A DNA stretch of 64,000 nt. It comes from Ignavibacteriota bacterium (GTDB lineage Bacteria; Bacteroidota; Ignavibacteria; SZUA-365). The stretch is from assembly GCA_016218045.1 (NCBI GenBank), contig JACRFB010000006.1, positions 29,080 to 93,079 of the forward strand. Direction: 5' to 3'. The notes beneath the pieces are model-generated. The model was not told where the DNA came from. It did not search any database and was given only the letters and a program-made list of their open reading frames with translations. This document shows positions 51,761-61,992 of this stretch, piece by piece. The position numbers and the translations under genes were made by a program. The stretch's first letter is position 1. The number at the start of each line of letters is the position of its first letter.

Positions 51761-52921
51761 TCAACGGTCGATTTCGCCGAGGACGATATCGATGCTTCCA
51801 AGAATTGCGACAAGATCCGCAATCAGGTGGCCGCGAGAGATTTCATCGATCACGCTCAGATTCACGAATCCGGGAGCGCGGCATTTGCAGCGGAACGGAT
51901 TGCCGGTCCCGTCGCTCACAACGTAGTACCCGAGTTCGCCGCGGGGATTCTCGACACGCGCGTATGCTTCGGCGCCCTTGGGAGGCCGCACACGTTTCGG
52001 AATCGCCGAGGCCACATCGCCCGCGGGCAGTCCGGCAATCGCCTGCTCGATGATGTTGCAGCTCTCGATCATCTCGTGCATACGCACGATGTTGCGGTCC
52101 CAACAGTCGCCCAGCGTGCCCGCCTCGCCCTTGCCCACGATCACGTTCCATTCGAAACGGTCGTAGATGGAGTACGGATCGTCGCGGCGCAGATCCCAGT
52201 TCACGCCGGAACCGCGCAGCATGGGGCCGGAACACGCGTACGACAGCGCCACGTCGGCCGGCAGCACACCCACATTCGCGAGGCGCTCGACAAAGATCTT
52301 GTTGAGAATGAGAAGGTCCATCACTTCCTTCACCGTCGTGCGTATCTGCGCGACTATGTCGAGCACTTCCTTCTCGAAGCCGGCATGTACGTCGTGCGAG
52401 AGGCCGCCGACCCAGAAGTAGTTGTACAGGAGCCGCGCGCCGCAGGTCTTCTCGAAGATGTCGAGGATGTACTCGCGGTCGCGGAAGAGGAAGAGGAAGG
52501 GCGTGAAGGCGCCGATGTCGAGGCCGTACGTGCCGACGGCCACAAGATGCGACGCGATGCGCTGCAGCTCGGCCATGATCACACGGATGTACTCGACACG
52601 ATCCGGCAACTCGATGCCCAGCATCCGCTCGACCGCGAGCACGTACCCGTGGTTGTTGTTCATGGACGCGAGGTAGTCGAGGCGGTCCGTGTACGGAATC
52701 ACCTGCGGATAGGTCATGGCCTCGGCGTGTTTCTCGAAACAACGGTGAAGGTAGCCGAGATGCGGGATGACCTTGACGACGATTTCTCCATCCAGAACGA
52801 GTTCGAGACGGAGCACACCGTGCGTGGACGGATGCTGCGGGCCCATGTTGAGGACCAGCTCATCGGTACGCAGTCTGCCGGATTCGATGTGTTCGGCGAT
52901 TGATTCTTTCAGATCGTGCAT
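51761..52921 (-). CDS. nuoD: NADH-quinone oxidoreductase subunit D
   Basis: 386 residues. [58 protein letters not shown] and the C-terminal DIVLGEIDR are typical of the 49 kDa subunit that forms the quinone site with NuoB. It lies 19 bases after nuoC and is not fused to it, unlike in E. coli. Confidence 0.97.
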   Translation of the reverse strand: MHDLKESIAEHIESGRLRTDELVLNMGPQHPSTHGVLRLELVLDGEIVVKVIPHLGYLHRCFEKHAEAMTYPQVIPYTDRLDYLASMNNNHGYVLAVERMLGIELPDRVEYIRVIMAELQRIASHLVAVGTYGLDIGAFTPFLFLFRDREYILDIFEKTCGARLLYNYFWVGGLSHDVHAGFEKEVLDIVAQIRTTVKEVMDLLILNKIFVERLANVGVLPADVALSYACSGPMLRGSGVNWDLRRDDPYSIYDRFEWNVIVGKGEAGTLGDCWDRNIVRMHEMIESCNIIEQAIAGLPAGDVASAIPKRVRPPKGAEAYARVENPRGELGYYVVSDGTGNPFRCKCRAPGFVNLSVIDEISRGHLIADLVAILGSIDIVLGEIDR

Positions 52922-52940
52922 TGTCTTTGCGGATGGGGTC

Positions 52941-53417
52941 TCAGTACGGGACTTTCATGCCGTTGTAATACTCGGGCACCTCGTAATCCTTGCGCAGCGG
53001 ATGGCCTTCCCAGTCGTCGGGAAGAAGGATGCGGCGCAGATCGCGATGCCCTTCGAAGGTGATGCCGATGAGATCGTAGGCCTCGCGCTCGTGCCAGTCG
53101 GCGGTGCGCCAGACCTTCTCCACCGTCGGCACGGAGGGTGTTTCCTTCGGCACGAGCACCTTGACGGTCAGGGTGTGTTTGTGCGGGGTGGAACCGAGAT
53201 GGTACACGACGCCGAGTGTGCCGTCGCCGTAGTCCATGCCCGTCAGGCACATGAGCGTGTCGAAGGCGTACGCGGCATGGTCGCGGAGCTGCAGGCACAC
53301 GTCGCGGATCCCCGCGGCGGGCACGATGACACACGGCACCGCGGCATCGAAGGTCAAAGCCAGTTCGGGAAAGGTGGCCGTGAGTTCGTCGAAAATTGTC
53401 TGAGGCGTGAGAGACAT
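52941..53417 (-). CDS. nuoC: NADH-quinone oxidoreductase subunit C
   Basis: 158 residues from the ATG at 53417. The family ending is clear: [42 protein letters not shown] (seen as [17 protein letters not shown] and [14 protein letters not shown]). A peripheral-arm scaffold subunit. It follows nuoB by 32 bases. Confidence 0.95.
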   Translation of the reverse strand: MSLTPQTIFDELTATFPELALTFDAAVPCVIVPAAGIRDVCLQLRDHAAYAFDTLMCLTGMDYGDGTLGVVYHLGSTPHKHTLTVKVLVPKETPSVPTVEKVWRTADWHEREAYDLIGITFEGHRDLRRILLPDDWEGHPLRKDYEVPEYYNGMKVPY

Positions 53418-53449
53418 GGAGTTGATCCCGTTGTTCGTCAGTTCTACGG

Positions 53450-53953
53450 TCAAGCGGCGGGTTGCGCGGGTTTTTTCACAAGCGAGAAGTCGCGCACCTT
53501 TTCCTGCAGGCGCATCCAGCCCTCGAGCAGGGCCTCGGGACGCGGGGGACAGCCGGGCACGTACACGTCCACCGGTACGACACGATCGACACCCTTGAGC
53601 ACATGGTAGCCGTGCTCCCAGTACGGACCGCCGCAGTTGGAACAACTTCCCATCGACACGACATACCGCGGCTCGGCCATCTGCTCGTACAGGCGTTTCA
53701 GGCGTGTGGCCATTTTGAGAGTCACCGTGCCGGCAACAATCATCACGTCGCACTGGCGCGGACTCGGCCGCGGAATGACGCCGAAACGCATGATGTCGTT
53801 GTGGGAGGCGCTGGCAGCCATCATCTCGATCGCGCAGCAGGCGAGGCCAAACGACATCTGCCATAACGAGCAGAGCCGGGCCCAGTTCAGTACGCCTTCA
53901 GCGGTGGTCAGGACGATGTTGCCGTCATCGAATTGCTGATTCAGTAGTCCCAT
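53450..53953 (-). CDS. nuoB: NADH-quinone oxidoreductase subunit B
   Basis: 167 residues. N2 cluster ligands are seen in [11 protein letters not shown] (adjacent Cys), [10 protein letters not shown] and [13 protein letters not shown]. It is the terminal Fe-S carrier beside the quinone site. It lies 36 bases after nuoA. Confidence 0.97.
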   Translation of the reverse strand: MGLLNQQFDDGNIVLTTAEGVLNWARLCSLWQMSFGLACCAIEMMAASASHNDIMRFGVIPRPSPRQCDVMIVAGTVTLKMATRLKRLYEQMAEPRYVVSMGSCSNCGGPYWEHGYHVLKGVDRVVPVDVYVPGCPPRPEALLEGWMRLQEKVRDFSLVKKPAQPAA

Positions 53954-53989
53954 ACACCAGGTGTGATACTGTGAGGAAAAACGGTGGGA

Positions 53990-54451
53990 TCAGGCCTCTG
54001 CAGGCACTTCGACCTGCTTCGGAGCAACGGGAGGAACGGGGCGGACGGGTTGTGTGTCGACGATATCCTGCATGCGCGGGATATGCGGCTGCGGGCGGAC
54101 CCACTCGAGATCGCCCTTCGCCCACAGATAAAAATCCGCGAGGAAAAGGATCACGATGAAGATGGCTCCGGACACATACGCGTACATCCCCATCTTCTCG
54201 AACACGACAGCCCAGGGGAAGAGCACGACGAGTTCGACATCGAACAGGATAAAAATGAGCGCGACCACGTAGAAGCGGATGTTGAATTTCACCCACGGTG
54301 AACCGATGGGATCTTCGCCGCATTCGTACGCGAGCAGCTTCTCCTTCGTCCGGTTGCGCGGGGCGATCAGACGCACCGCAATGAGCGCGCCGCCGACGAT
54401 GGCGACGCCGAGAAGGAAGAAAATGAAAACTTTACCGAATTCTGTAAGCAT
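53990..54451 (-). CDS. nuoA: NADH-quinone oxidoreductase subunit A
   Basis: 153 residues from the ATG at 54451; a GTG three codons earlier is possible. Three helices with KLLAYECGEDPIGSPWVKFNIRFYVVALIFILFDVELV, shown here by YECGEDPIGSPWVKFNIRFY, are diagnostic. An extra C-terminal Pro-rich tail of about 35 residues is unusual. First gene of the nuo operon. I found no confident promoter in front of it. Confidence 0.95.
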   Translation of the reverse strand: MLTEFGKVFIFFLLGVAIVGGALIAVRLIAPRNRTKEKLLAYECGEDPIGSPWVKFNIRFYVVALIFILFDVELVVLFPWAVVFEKMGMYAYVSGAIFIVILFLADFYLWAKGDLEWVRPQPHIPRMQDIVDTQPVRPVPPVAPKQVEVPAEA

Positions 54452-54550
54452 GGTGGGCACCCGAGGATCAGGTGAGATAGGGTGAAAACAAGGTAGCAGG
54501 AACTCGCCGGAAAACCAAACCGGACATCCGTGTCGGATACCGGCGGCGGG

Positions 54551-55165
54551 TCAGATTCTGCCGAATACTTCTTCTTCGGAGGAGAGGGGCTGCAGCCCGT
54601 TGAAGGGGGGATATTCGTCGACGAGCAGCATGGAGTACGCGGTGAGGCGGGACGACCAGATGAAGTAGCGCGAAATGAGGCCCCAGAAACCATCGGGGAT
54701 GCGGCCGATGAACAGCACAACCCAGAAGAGGACCATGTACACAAAACCGATGACGAGTCCGTATCCGATCGCAAAAAACACCTGCGGGAGCAGGAGGAGG
54801 AAACGGAATAACGCGTACAGGCGCGACGACCGCTCAGGCCGTTCCAATTGCACCTTGACGGGATACCCGTTGTCAGGCTTGCCGTTGAAAGAGGGATACA
54901 CGTCCGTCAACAGCGACGAGTACGCGTTGATCTGCATGTTGAAGCGGAAATACCGCTCGCAGAATTCCCATAACGTCTGCGGATACGATCCGAGGATCAG
55001 TACGGCCCAGAAGGAAATGACACCGACCATCTGCGCGACAAACCCGTACAACGCGCCCCAGAACACCACGGGGATCATCATGAACGGCCTGAATATCAGG
55101 ATGAGCCGCGAGGATTTTTCTGGCCTGGGAAGCAGAAAGATAACCGGGTAGCGACGTGTGCTCAT
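54551..55165 (-). CDS. DUF4389-type membrane protein
   Basis: 204 residues with two similar halves, each having a polar start (RPEKSSRLILIFRPFMMIP; RPERSSRLYALFRFLLLLP), hydrophobic helices and a motif NAYSSLLTDVYPSFNG / TAYSMLLVDEYPPFNG. This duplicated pattern is DUF4389. Function unknown. It is separated from nuoA by 99 bases and may lead the same transcript. Confidence 0.8.
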   Translation of the reverse strand: MSTRRYPVIFLLPRPEKSSRLILIFRPFMMIPVVFWGALYGFVAQMVGVISFWAVLILGSYPQTLWEFCERYFRFNMQINAYSSLLTDVYPSFNGKPDNGYPVKVQLERPERSSRLYALFRFLLLLPQVFFAIGYGLVIGFVYMVLFWVVLFIGRIPDGFWGLISRYFIWSSRLTAYSMLLVDEYPPFNGLQPLSSEEEVFGRI

Positions 55166-55287
55166 ACGTTGTACCGCCAGTCTGAAGGATGGGAAAGGGA
55201 TGGATTCACCGGTGCAGAGGTCTCGTGTGTTGCGCGCAGCGGCACAACTTCCGTGAAACGATTGTATTTTGCCGCGGACCGGAGTAA

Positions 55288-55742
<455 letters not shown>

Positions 55743-55895
55743 CCCGTTTTCGGAGCCGCACCATTCAACACGCCATATTTCCGCCGCGGTACACGCAGCA
55801 GGAAATCGCCAACTATTTCCTTTTTCCACCCGATGAAAAGGACAGCCCGGGGTACAGAGCGTGCAAAATCCTCGAATTCAGCGTGTATACAACAA

Positions 55896-55939
55896 AAAAG
55901 CCAACCGAAGCTGAGGAGGGCGTGCCGCGGTTGGCTTTT
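55896..55939. terminator. Bidirectional terminator between glnB and ruvA
   Basis: AAAAGCCAACCG (55896-55907) pairs with CGGTTGGCTTTT (55928-55939) around a 20-base loop. The A-run before it (T-run on the minus strand) lets it serve both the convergent glnB and ruvA transcripts. Confidence 0.75.
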
Positions 55940-56032
55940 GGAAACAGTGAATGCGGGTGCAATATACAGCCCCCTTTTTCTTAAAGCAAGAGTTAATGAA
56001 AAAATTCTAAGTTGTTTCGTATCAACGAGGAA

Positions 56033-56629
56033 TCATCCTGTGGCAGCACGTAAAGCAGACTTGATAAGGTCGCCGGTGTTGGGAGAAGCCCCGAGCGCCG
56101 GGTCTTGAAGCGCTTTCGACAGCGCTTTTTCGGCTACAGGCCGGGCATATCCGAGTGAAAGCAGTGCTAAAAGGGCCTCATCGCGCGGTGAAGCGGCGGC
56201 GGGAACCGTGACGGATCCCGCAGGACCCTTCGCAAATACGTCGCGCAATTCGAGAATCATGCGTTCGGCCGTTTTTTTTCCTACGCCCGGGATGCGCGTC
56301 AGTGCGCCGACATTGCCTTCGAGCACAAAACCGCGCAATTCCGCCGCGCCCGAGCGCGAGAGGATGTTCATGGCGATACGCACGCCGATGCCGGAGATGT
56401 TCTGCAGTTGACGGAACATCGCGCGTTCCTCCTCGTGCAGGAATCCGAAAAGCGCCATGGCGTCCTCGCGCACATGCAGATGCGCGAGCAATTCCACCGT
56501 CTCGCCCGCGGGCGGCAGTTTCTCGTAGGTCTGCAGCGTGATATGGACGGCGTATCCGATGCCGTGCACATCAACGACCGCGAGCATGGGTTCCTTGCGC
56601 ACGAGGCGCCCGTGTACGTGTTCAATCAT
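56033..56629 (-). CDS. ruvA: Holliday junction DNA helicase subunit RuvA
   Basis: 198 residues; ATG at 56629 overlaps the ruvC stop (ATGA). OB-fold start MIEHVHGRLVRKEPMLAVVDVHGIGY, helix-hairpin-helix pairs ISGIGVRIAMNIL and IPGVGKKTAERMILELRD, and a C-terminal domain binding RuvB. It tetramerises on four-way junctions. No ruvB in the window. Confidence 0.96.
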   Translation of the reverse strand: MIEHVHGRLVRKEPMLAVVDVHGIGYAVHITLQTYEKLPPAGETVELLAHLHVREDAMALFGFLHEEERAMFRQLQNISGIGVRIAMNILSRSGAAELRGFVLEGNVGALTRIPGVGKKTAERMILELRDVFAKGPAGSVTVPAAASPRDEALLALLSLGYARPVAEKALSKALQDPALGASPNTGDLIKSALRAATG

Positions 56630-57171
56630 GCGCGCACGCGCTCCGGATTGTCCTTCACAAACGCCGCCCACGACGAGCTGCGCGAGGGTCCGCGCACAGC
56701 GCGCGGCGCAACACCCGCATGACAGATCGCGAGCGCGAGTCCGTCGGCCTCGTCGGAGCGGGCGAAGGAAGTGGTGAGACCGAGGAGGTGTTTCACCATG
56801 TAGGCGACCTGCAGTTTCGACGCCGCGCCGGTGCCGGTCACCGCACGTTTCACTTCGCGCGGCGAGTACTCGGCAATCGGCAGCGCGCGGTGCACGGCGG
56901 CGAGCATGGCGACGCCGCGCACGTGACCGAGCTTGAGTGTGGACTGCACGTTCTTGCTGTAAAACGCCGTCTCGATGCAGAACGAGTCGGGATGCCACAG
57001 ATCGATTTCACGCAGCAGCGCGTCATAGATGACGGCGAGCCGGTCGTGGAGGGGGTCCGCCGAACGCAGCACGATGGCGCCGCTCGACACGCGCGCGAGT
57101 CCGCGCGGTCCCGCATCGACGATACCAAAACCCGTGACGAGGGATCCCGGATCCACACCCATGATACGCAT
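56626..57171 (-). CDS. ruvC: Crossover junction endodeoxyribonuclease RuvC
   Basis: 181 residues. The catalytic acidic residues are seen in MGVDPGSLVTGFGIV (Asp7), FCIETAFYSKN (Glu), and SDEADGLALAICH (two Asp). It resolves Holliday junctions. It is 11 bases after the YebC gene stop, so YebC-ruvC-ruvA form an operon, a common arrangement. Confidence 0.96.
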   Translation of the reverse strand: MRIMGVDPGSLVTGFGIVDAGPRGLARVSSGAIVLRSADPLHDRLAVIYDALLREIDLWHPDSFCIETAFYSKNVQSTLKLGHVRGVAMLAAVHRALPIAEYSPREVKRAVTGTGAASKLQVAYMVKHLLGLTTSFARSDEADGLALAICHAGVAPRAVRGPSRSSSWAAFVKDNPERVRA

Positions 57172-57182
57172 GCGCCGCCGCC

Positions 57183-57926
57183 CTAGCCGAGCGACTCCAT
57201 CACACTCGCGTCGATGTCGAAGTCCGCGTACACGTTCTGCACATCGTCGTGTTCCTCGAGCGATTCATAGAGACGCAGCACGCCCTCGGCTTCCTTGCCG
57301 TCGACCTTGGTTGTGTTCTGCGGCACCATCTGTATGGCCGCCTCGCTGATGGTGATCCCCTGCCCTTCGAGCGCGGTGCGCACGGCGTCGAAATCGCCCG
57401 GCGTGGTATAGATCTCGAAGCTCTCGTCCTCGGTCTCCATGTCGTCGGCGCCGGCGTCGAGCGCAATCATCATCATGTCGTCCTCGCTGCGATCCTTCGC
57501 GACCGAGATGACGCCGCGGCGGTCGAATTTCCAGCCCACCGCGCCGGTCTCGGCGAGGTTCCCGTTGTTGCGCGAGAACAGGTGGCGTATCTCGGCGACG
57601 GTGCGGTTGCGGTTGTCGGTAATCACTTCCACAAGAAAGGCCGTGCCGCCCGGACCGTACCCTTCATACGTGATTTCCTCGAAGGCCTGGCCCTCGAGTT
57701 CGCCGGTGCCGCGCTGAATGGCGCGTTTGATGTTGTCGGCGGGCATGTTCGAACCCTTCGCCTTGTCGACCGCGAGGCGCAGGCGCGGATTGCCCGTCGG
57801 ATCGCCGCCGCCGTTGCGCGCAGCGATTGTTATCTCCTTGATGATGCGGCTGAAGAGCTTGCCACGAGCGGCATCCTTGGCGCCCTTCGCGCGTTTGATC
57901 GTTGCCCATTTGGAATGGCCGGACAT
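57183..57926 (-). CDS. YebC/PmpR-family (TACO1-like) regulatory protein
   Basis: 247 residues. MSGHSKWATIKRAKGAKDAARGKLFSRIIKEI at the N-terminus (seen as GHSKWATIKRAKGAKDAARG) and GPGGTAFLVEVITDNRNRT are diagnostic. The family is described as DNA-binding regulators and, more recently, as a ribosome-associated factor for difficult sequences. It precedes ruvC. Confidence 0.95.
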   Translation of the reverse strand: MSGHSKWATIKRAKGAKDAARGKLFSRIIKEITIAARNGGGDPTGNPRLRLAVDKAKGSNMPADNIKRAIQRGTGELEGQAFEEITYEGYGPGGTAFLVEVITDNRNRTVAEIRHLFSRNNGNLAETGAVGWKFDRRGVISVAKDRSEDDMMMIALDAGADDMETEDESFEIYTTPGDFDAVRTALEGQGITISEAAIQMVPQNTTKVDGKEAEGVLRLYESLEEHDDVQNVYADFDIDASVMESLG

Positions 57927-57946
57927 CGAAACCTCCAGAACGATTG

Positions 57947-59719
57947 TTAGTTATTCGACAGTGAATGTGTGTAGGCGGGATGAAGATTGTCGAGCACCTC
58001 CTGCCGCGTGCGCGGATCGTTCGCGGCGCGCAGGTCGCGGAGCTTCAACTGCGGGAACACGTTCCCGTTCCATGTATTCTCTTCTATCGTGAACAGCAGA
58101 TCGACCACCGATCCCGAACCCGAGATGCGCTGCATCAGCGAACCCAGATTAAAACCGATCGCGTCGAAAACCACGCCGTCCTGCCGCACCTTCAGCTTCA
58201 GGTGATCGCGGCCGACGATGCGCGGCTCGCCGAACACCTCCACACCCGAGGCAAAAAACACCGGGCGCATGTTGCCCGGACCGAAGGGCGCGAACTGTTT
58301 CAAAATGCGGATGAAGCGGGGTGTAATATCCGACATGCGGAGTATGCCGTCGGCGCTGATCTCGTGCACGAGCATGTCCTCGCTCAGCATCTCGTCGGCG
58401 ATGCCCATGAATTTCTCGCGGAAGGCCGGGATCTTGTCGATCTCGAGCGCGAGGCCCGCGGCATACTTGTGTCCGCCGAACTGGATGAGCTGATCCTCGC
58501 AGCGGCGCAGCGCCTCGTAGATGTTGAAGTTCATGATGCTGCGGGCCGATCCCTTGGCCACACCGTCGATGGTGGTGAGCAGAATCGTCGGCCGGTAGAA
58601 TTTCTCGACAAGGCGCGAGGCGACGATGCCGATGACGCCGGGATGCCACGAGCCGTCGTGCAGGATCAGCGGCTTGCTGCTGTCTTCCGCGAGATAGGCC
58701 TCGGCGATGGTCTGCGCGTGGTTGAAGGTTTCCTCGTCGATGACCTTGCGGTTGCGGTTTTCCTCCTCGAGGATCTGCGCGTAGCGGCGCGCCGACTCCT
58801 CGTCTTCCGAGACGAGCAGGTCGATGGCGCGTGTGGCGTCGCCCAGGCGGCCGACGGCGTTGATGCGCGGCGCCATGACAAAGACGATCTGCTGCGCGGT
58901 GAGGTTGCCGAAGGAGAGGTTCGACGACTCCATGAGCGCGCGGATGCCGGGCCGCGGATTCTCGTTGATGATCTTGAGTCCGTGATGCACGAGGATGCGG
59001 TTCTCGCCCACGAGCGGCACGATGTCGGCGGCGGCGGCGATTGCGACAAAGTCGAGATAGTCGTAGGGCGCCTCGCGATTGCCGTCGTACTCGGCGAGAC
59101 CCTGCAGCAGCTTGAAACCGACGCCCGCGCCCGACAGATACTTGAAGGGATACACGTCGCCGGGCTTGAGCGGATCGAGCACAGCGTGCGCGTCGGGGAT
59201 CTGCTGCCCCGGCTCATGGTGATCGCAGATGATCACGTCCATGCCCAGGGTTTTTGCGTACGCGACCTGCGTGACGGCGGTAATGCCGCAGTCGATCGAG
59301 ATGAGCAGGCGGGTGCCGTTTTTATGCGCGAAGTCGATGCCGAGTTCGGAGATGCCGTACCCTTCCTTCATGCGGTCGGGGATATAGACGTCGACCTCGC
59401 AACCGAGCCGCTTCAGATACAGATAGAGCAGACTCGCGCTGTTGGTGCCGTCCACATCGTAGTCGCCATAGACGAGGATGCGCTCGCCCTGCGCGCGCGC
59501 GTGCACGATGCGCGCGACGGCCTTCTCCATGTCGTGCATGAGGAAGGGGTTGAGCAACTGCTGCAGCGAGGGCCGGAAAAAGGCCTTCGCCGTCTCATAA
59601 TCCGTGATCCCTCGCGAGATCAGGATCGATGCTATGACTTCAGGTACATGAATCTCCTCGACGAGGCGACGCACGTTATCAGGATCCCCGGGGGGCCTGA
59701 TGCTCCATCTTGCGTCCAT
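57947..59719 (-). CDS. recJ: Single-stranded-DNA-specific exonuclease RecJ
   Basis: 590 residues. DHH-family motifs: ILVYGDYDVDGTNSASLL (motif I), SIDCGITA, VIICDHHEPGQQIPDAHAVLDP (DHH), and the DHHA1-type SARSIMNFNIYEALRRCEDQLIQFGGHKYAAGL (GGH motif). It degrades ssDNA 5' to 3' in repair and recombination. It ends 21 bases before the YebC gene, so it probably leads the recJ-yebC-ruvCA operon. Confidence 0.96.
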   Translation of the reverse strand: MDARWSIRPPGDPDNVRRLVEEIHVPEVIASILISRGITDYETAKAFFRPSLQQLLNPFLMHDMEKAVARIVHARAQGERILVYGDYDVDGTNSASLLYLYLKRLGCEVDVYIPDRMKEGYGISELGIDFAHKNGTRLLISIDCGITAVTQVAYAKTLGMDVIICDHHEPGQQIPDAHAVLDPLKPGDVYPFKYLSGAGVGFKLLQGLAEYDGNREAPYDYLDFVAIAAAADIVPLVGENRILVHHGLKIINENPRPGIRALMESSNLSFGNLTAQQIVFVMAPRINAVGRLGDATRAIDLLVSEDEESARRYAQILEEENRNRKVIDEETFNHAQTIAEAYLAEDSSKPLILHDGSWHPGVIGIVASRLVEKFYRPTILLTTIDGVAKGSARSIMNFNIYEALRRCEDQLIQFGGHKYAAGLALEIDKIPAFREKFMGIADEMLSEDMLVHEISADGILRMSDITPRFIRILKQFAPFGPGNMRPVFFASGVEVFGEPRIVGRDHLKLKVRQDGVVFDAIGFNLGSLMQRISGSGSVVDLLFTIEENTWNGNVFPQLKLRDLRAANDPRTRQEVLDNLHPAYTHSLSNN

Positions 59720-59784
59720 GGATAATTCCTTCTCAGTATTTTATGAAACGTACACATCTTCAAAATCTTTGTCAGTGATAGAAA

Positions 59785-60181
59785 GGTCTCAAGCCCGTCT
59801 GTAAGCCGAATTCTGTCTATCCCGCGAAACGGGACGAGGCAGCCATTTCTCTTGGCATCACATTGCTGCGATGCTCCAGCGACCTACCCGGATGCCTTCG
59901 CCCGGAGGCGAACCACGCGAGCCGCGCGGCCTTGAGGGGAACATCCTGCTTGATCTTGCTCCGGATGGGGTTTGCCAGGCCAGCATGTCTCCACGCTGCC
60001 GGTGCGCTCTTACCGCACCTTTTCACCCTTACCCCGCAGAGCGGGGCGGTGTTTTTTCTGTTGCACTTTCCGTCGCCTCTCGACGCCCGGACGTTATCCG
60101 GCACCCTGCCCTGTGGAGTTCGGACTTTCCTCCCCCGGCCGCATAAACGGTCGGAGGCGGCTGCCCGACGGGCATGAGACC
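59785..60181 (-). ncRNA. rnpB: RNase P RNA
   Basis: On the minus strand the core is unmistakable: GAGGAAAGTCCGAACTCCAC and AGGGCAGGGTGCCGG near the 5' side, GGTAAGAGCGCACCGG in the middle, and ACAGAATTCGGCTTACAG near the 3' end. The ends pair as P1 (GGTCTC...GACGGGC...GAGACC), fixing the ends at about 60181 and 59785. It is a bacterial type A RNA of about 397 bases, the ribozyme that matures tRNA 5' ends. Confidence 0.96.
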
Positions 60182-60186
60182 CTTTG

Positions 60187-60912
60187 TTATTCAATGCGCG
60201 TGTCAGCCGCCAAATCCTCGCTGACAAGGATACGGCCGCAGTGTTCGCACACATACATTCGGATGTTCTTTTTGATTTCGAGAATAAGTTGGGGAGGAAC
60301 AACGTTGAAGCAGCCGCTGCAGGCGTTGCGCTTGATGGGCGCGACCGCCTTGACCTTCGCGTTGCGGATGCGGGTATAGAGTTCCAGATCCGCGGCACCG
60401 ATGTTCGTGATGGCCTCGTCGCGTTTGCCCTCGAGCCGCGTCTCCTCCTCGGCCGTGACGGCGAGGACGCTTTTCAGCTCTTCGGTTTTTTCCGACAATT
60501 CCTTGGCGAGAGTGTCGAGTTCCTCTTCAAGTTCGATTTTCTGCGACTTGATTTCCTCGGCCTCGCCGGCGAACATCTCGATTTCCTGTTCATAGCGCTG
60601 AATCGTTTCCTCGGCGATTTCAATCTCGTGCGTCAGCGCGTCGTATTCTTTGTTGTTCTGCACCTGCAGTTGCTGGGATTTGTACTTCTCGATTTTCGCG
60701 ATCAGTTCGAGCGAATCCTTCTCCATGCGTGTGCGTTCGGTGATGCCCGTCCGCAGAGCCGCGGCGGAATCCTCGATGCGCGTGCGCAGCTCGTTGACGG
60801 TTTCCTCGAGTTTGCGTACTGATTCGGGGAGATCGCCACGCAGTTCACGCAGTTCATCCAGCTCGGTATCCAGCAATTGCAGCAGGTACAACGATCGAAG
60901 CTTGTTCTTCAA
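60187..60912 (-). CDS. Coiled-coil protein with C4-type zinc ribbon
   Basis: 241 residues. A long coiled coil fills residues about 10-170 (LEETVNELRTRIEDSAAALR; EIAEETIQRYEQEIEMFAGE). The C-terminus has a four-Cys ribbon (ACSGCFNVVPPQL and VCEHCGRILV). This is the zf-RING_7/C4 zinc-ribbon family. It lies 21 bases after a Nif3-like gene, a pairing often kept in bacteria. Its function is not settled; an RNA- or nucleic-acid-related role is assumed. Confidence 0.88.
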   Translation of the reverse strand: MKNKLRSLYLLQLLDTELDELRELRGDLPESVRKLEETVNELRTRIEDSAAALRTGITERTRMEKDSLELIAKIEKYKSQQLQVQNNKEYDALTHEIEIAEETIQRYEQEIEMFAGEAEEIKSQKIELEEELDTLAKELSEKTEELKSVLAVTAEEETRLEGKRDEAITNIGAADLELYTRIRNAKVKAVAPIKRNACSGCFNVVPPQLILEIKKNIRMYVCEHCGRILVSEDLAADTRIE

Positions 60913-60933
60913 GGGTACTCCTGCGTCTTGTAT

Positions 60934-61740
60934 TTAAACTGTACACATTCCATTCGTCATCGTCAATACGGGGAAGATACGAGATTTTTCCATCTTATCG
61001 AAGAGCCCCGCGCGGAGGACCTCGACGCAGCGGTTGATAAAGGGGAACTCGGTCTCGTAATGTCCCGCGTCCAGCACCAGGAGGCGCCGTCCGTAATCCA
61101 GAAACGCGTGATAATTGAGGTCGGCCGTCACGAAGGCCTGCGCGCCGCGCCGGGCCGCCGTTTCGAGCAGCGAGCCCCCCGCCCCGCCGCACACCGCGAC
61201 CCGGTGGATTGTTGCGTCCGCGTCATGCCGCGAGGCGCGCACGGCGGTGCAGCCCAGCGTCCGTTTGACATGGGCGACAAAGTCGCGTATCAGCATCGGC
61301 TGCGGCAGCAGCCCCAGCGTGCCCAGTCCTTCGCCCGCCGCGGCTCCGGGCTGCGCGGCGCCGAGCGGCTCCGTATCGCGCAGGCCCAGCGTTTCCGCGA
61401 GGCAGGTATTGACACCTGTCGCCGCCGCGTCGGCATTAGTGTGCATGGCGACAACCGTGAGGTGGTTGCGCAGGATGTCGCCGATCAGTCTTCCCTGCTC
61501 GGCGTCGTCACGGATGGACGACAGCGGGCGGTAGATGACCGGATGATGCGCCACGACAACATTGGCTCCGCGCGACACCGCCTCGGCGATCACCTCGCGC
61601 GTCACATCGAGTGACACGAGGATGCCCGTGCATTCCGCGCCCGCGTCGCCGGTCAGTATGCCGACATTATCCTTCTCCCACGCGAGCGCGGCCGGGGCCC
61701 AGGCAAAAAGGACGTCGACGATTTCCTGCACAGTCGGCAT
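60934..61740 (-). CDS. Nif3-like dinuclear metal-centre protein (GTP cyclohydrolase I type 2 family)
   Basis: 268 residues from the ATG at 61740 (MPTVQEIVDVLFAWAP). Metal ligands are seen in VVVAHHPVIYRPL (HH), MHTNADAAATGVNTCLAETLGL (Asp), and LDAGHYETEFP (His/Glu). The hexameric Nif3 family binds two metals; its enzyme activity is debated. Paired with the zinc-ribbon gene downstream. Confidence 0.92.
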   Translation of the reverse strand: MPTVQEIVDVLFAWAPAALAWEKDNVGILTGDAGAECTGILVSLDVTREVIAEAVSRGANVVVAHHPVIYRPLSSIRDDAEQGRLIGDILRNHLTVVAMHTNADAAATGVNTCLAETLGLRDTEPLGAAQPGAAAGEGLGTLGLLPQPMLIRDFVAHVKRTLGCTAVRASRHDADATIHRVAVCGGAGGSLLETAARRGAQAFVTADLNYHAFLDYGRRLLVLDAGHYETEFPFINRCVEVLRAGLFDKMEKSRIFPVLTMTNGMCTV

Positions 61741-61864
61741 AGGCGCCTGATCTCTCTTCCCGTCAGCGCCTCTGGTGAATAAAACAGACACGCGCGGCAG
61801 CTATCGTTCTGGTCTGTAAATCACAACGATGTTGTCCGCGCATGAATCTGGTACCTCGTGTCTG

Positions 61865-61937
61865 TGGAGCAGAAGGGAGTCGAACCCTCGACCTCTACAA
61901 TGCGAATGTAGCGCTCTCCCAACTGAGCTACTGCCCC
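61865..61937 (-). tRNA. tRNA-Ala (anticodon CGC)
   Basis: 73 bases on the minus strand with all four arms. The acceptor stem GGGGCAG/CTGCTCC contains the G3-U70 pair, the alanine identity element. Anticodon stem CTACA/TGTAG encloses TTCGCAT, giving anticodon CGC. The 3' CCA is not encoded. Confidence 0.96.
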
Positions 61938-61944
61938 GAGTTGG

Positions 61945-61950
61945 ATTATA
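61945..61950 (-). promoter_or_regulatory. -10 box of the tRNA gene
   Basis: TATAAT on the minus strand, seven bases before the mature tRNA 5' end. No good -35 box is seen. Confidence 0.5.
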
Positions 61951-61992
61951 AATGTACGGAGGAAGCGCGGGAAAAGCAAGAGGAGTGGGGCG

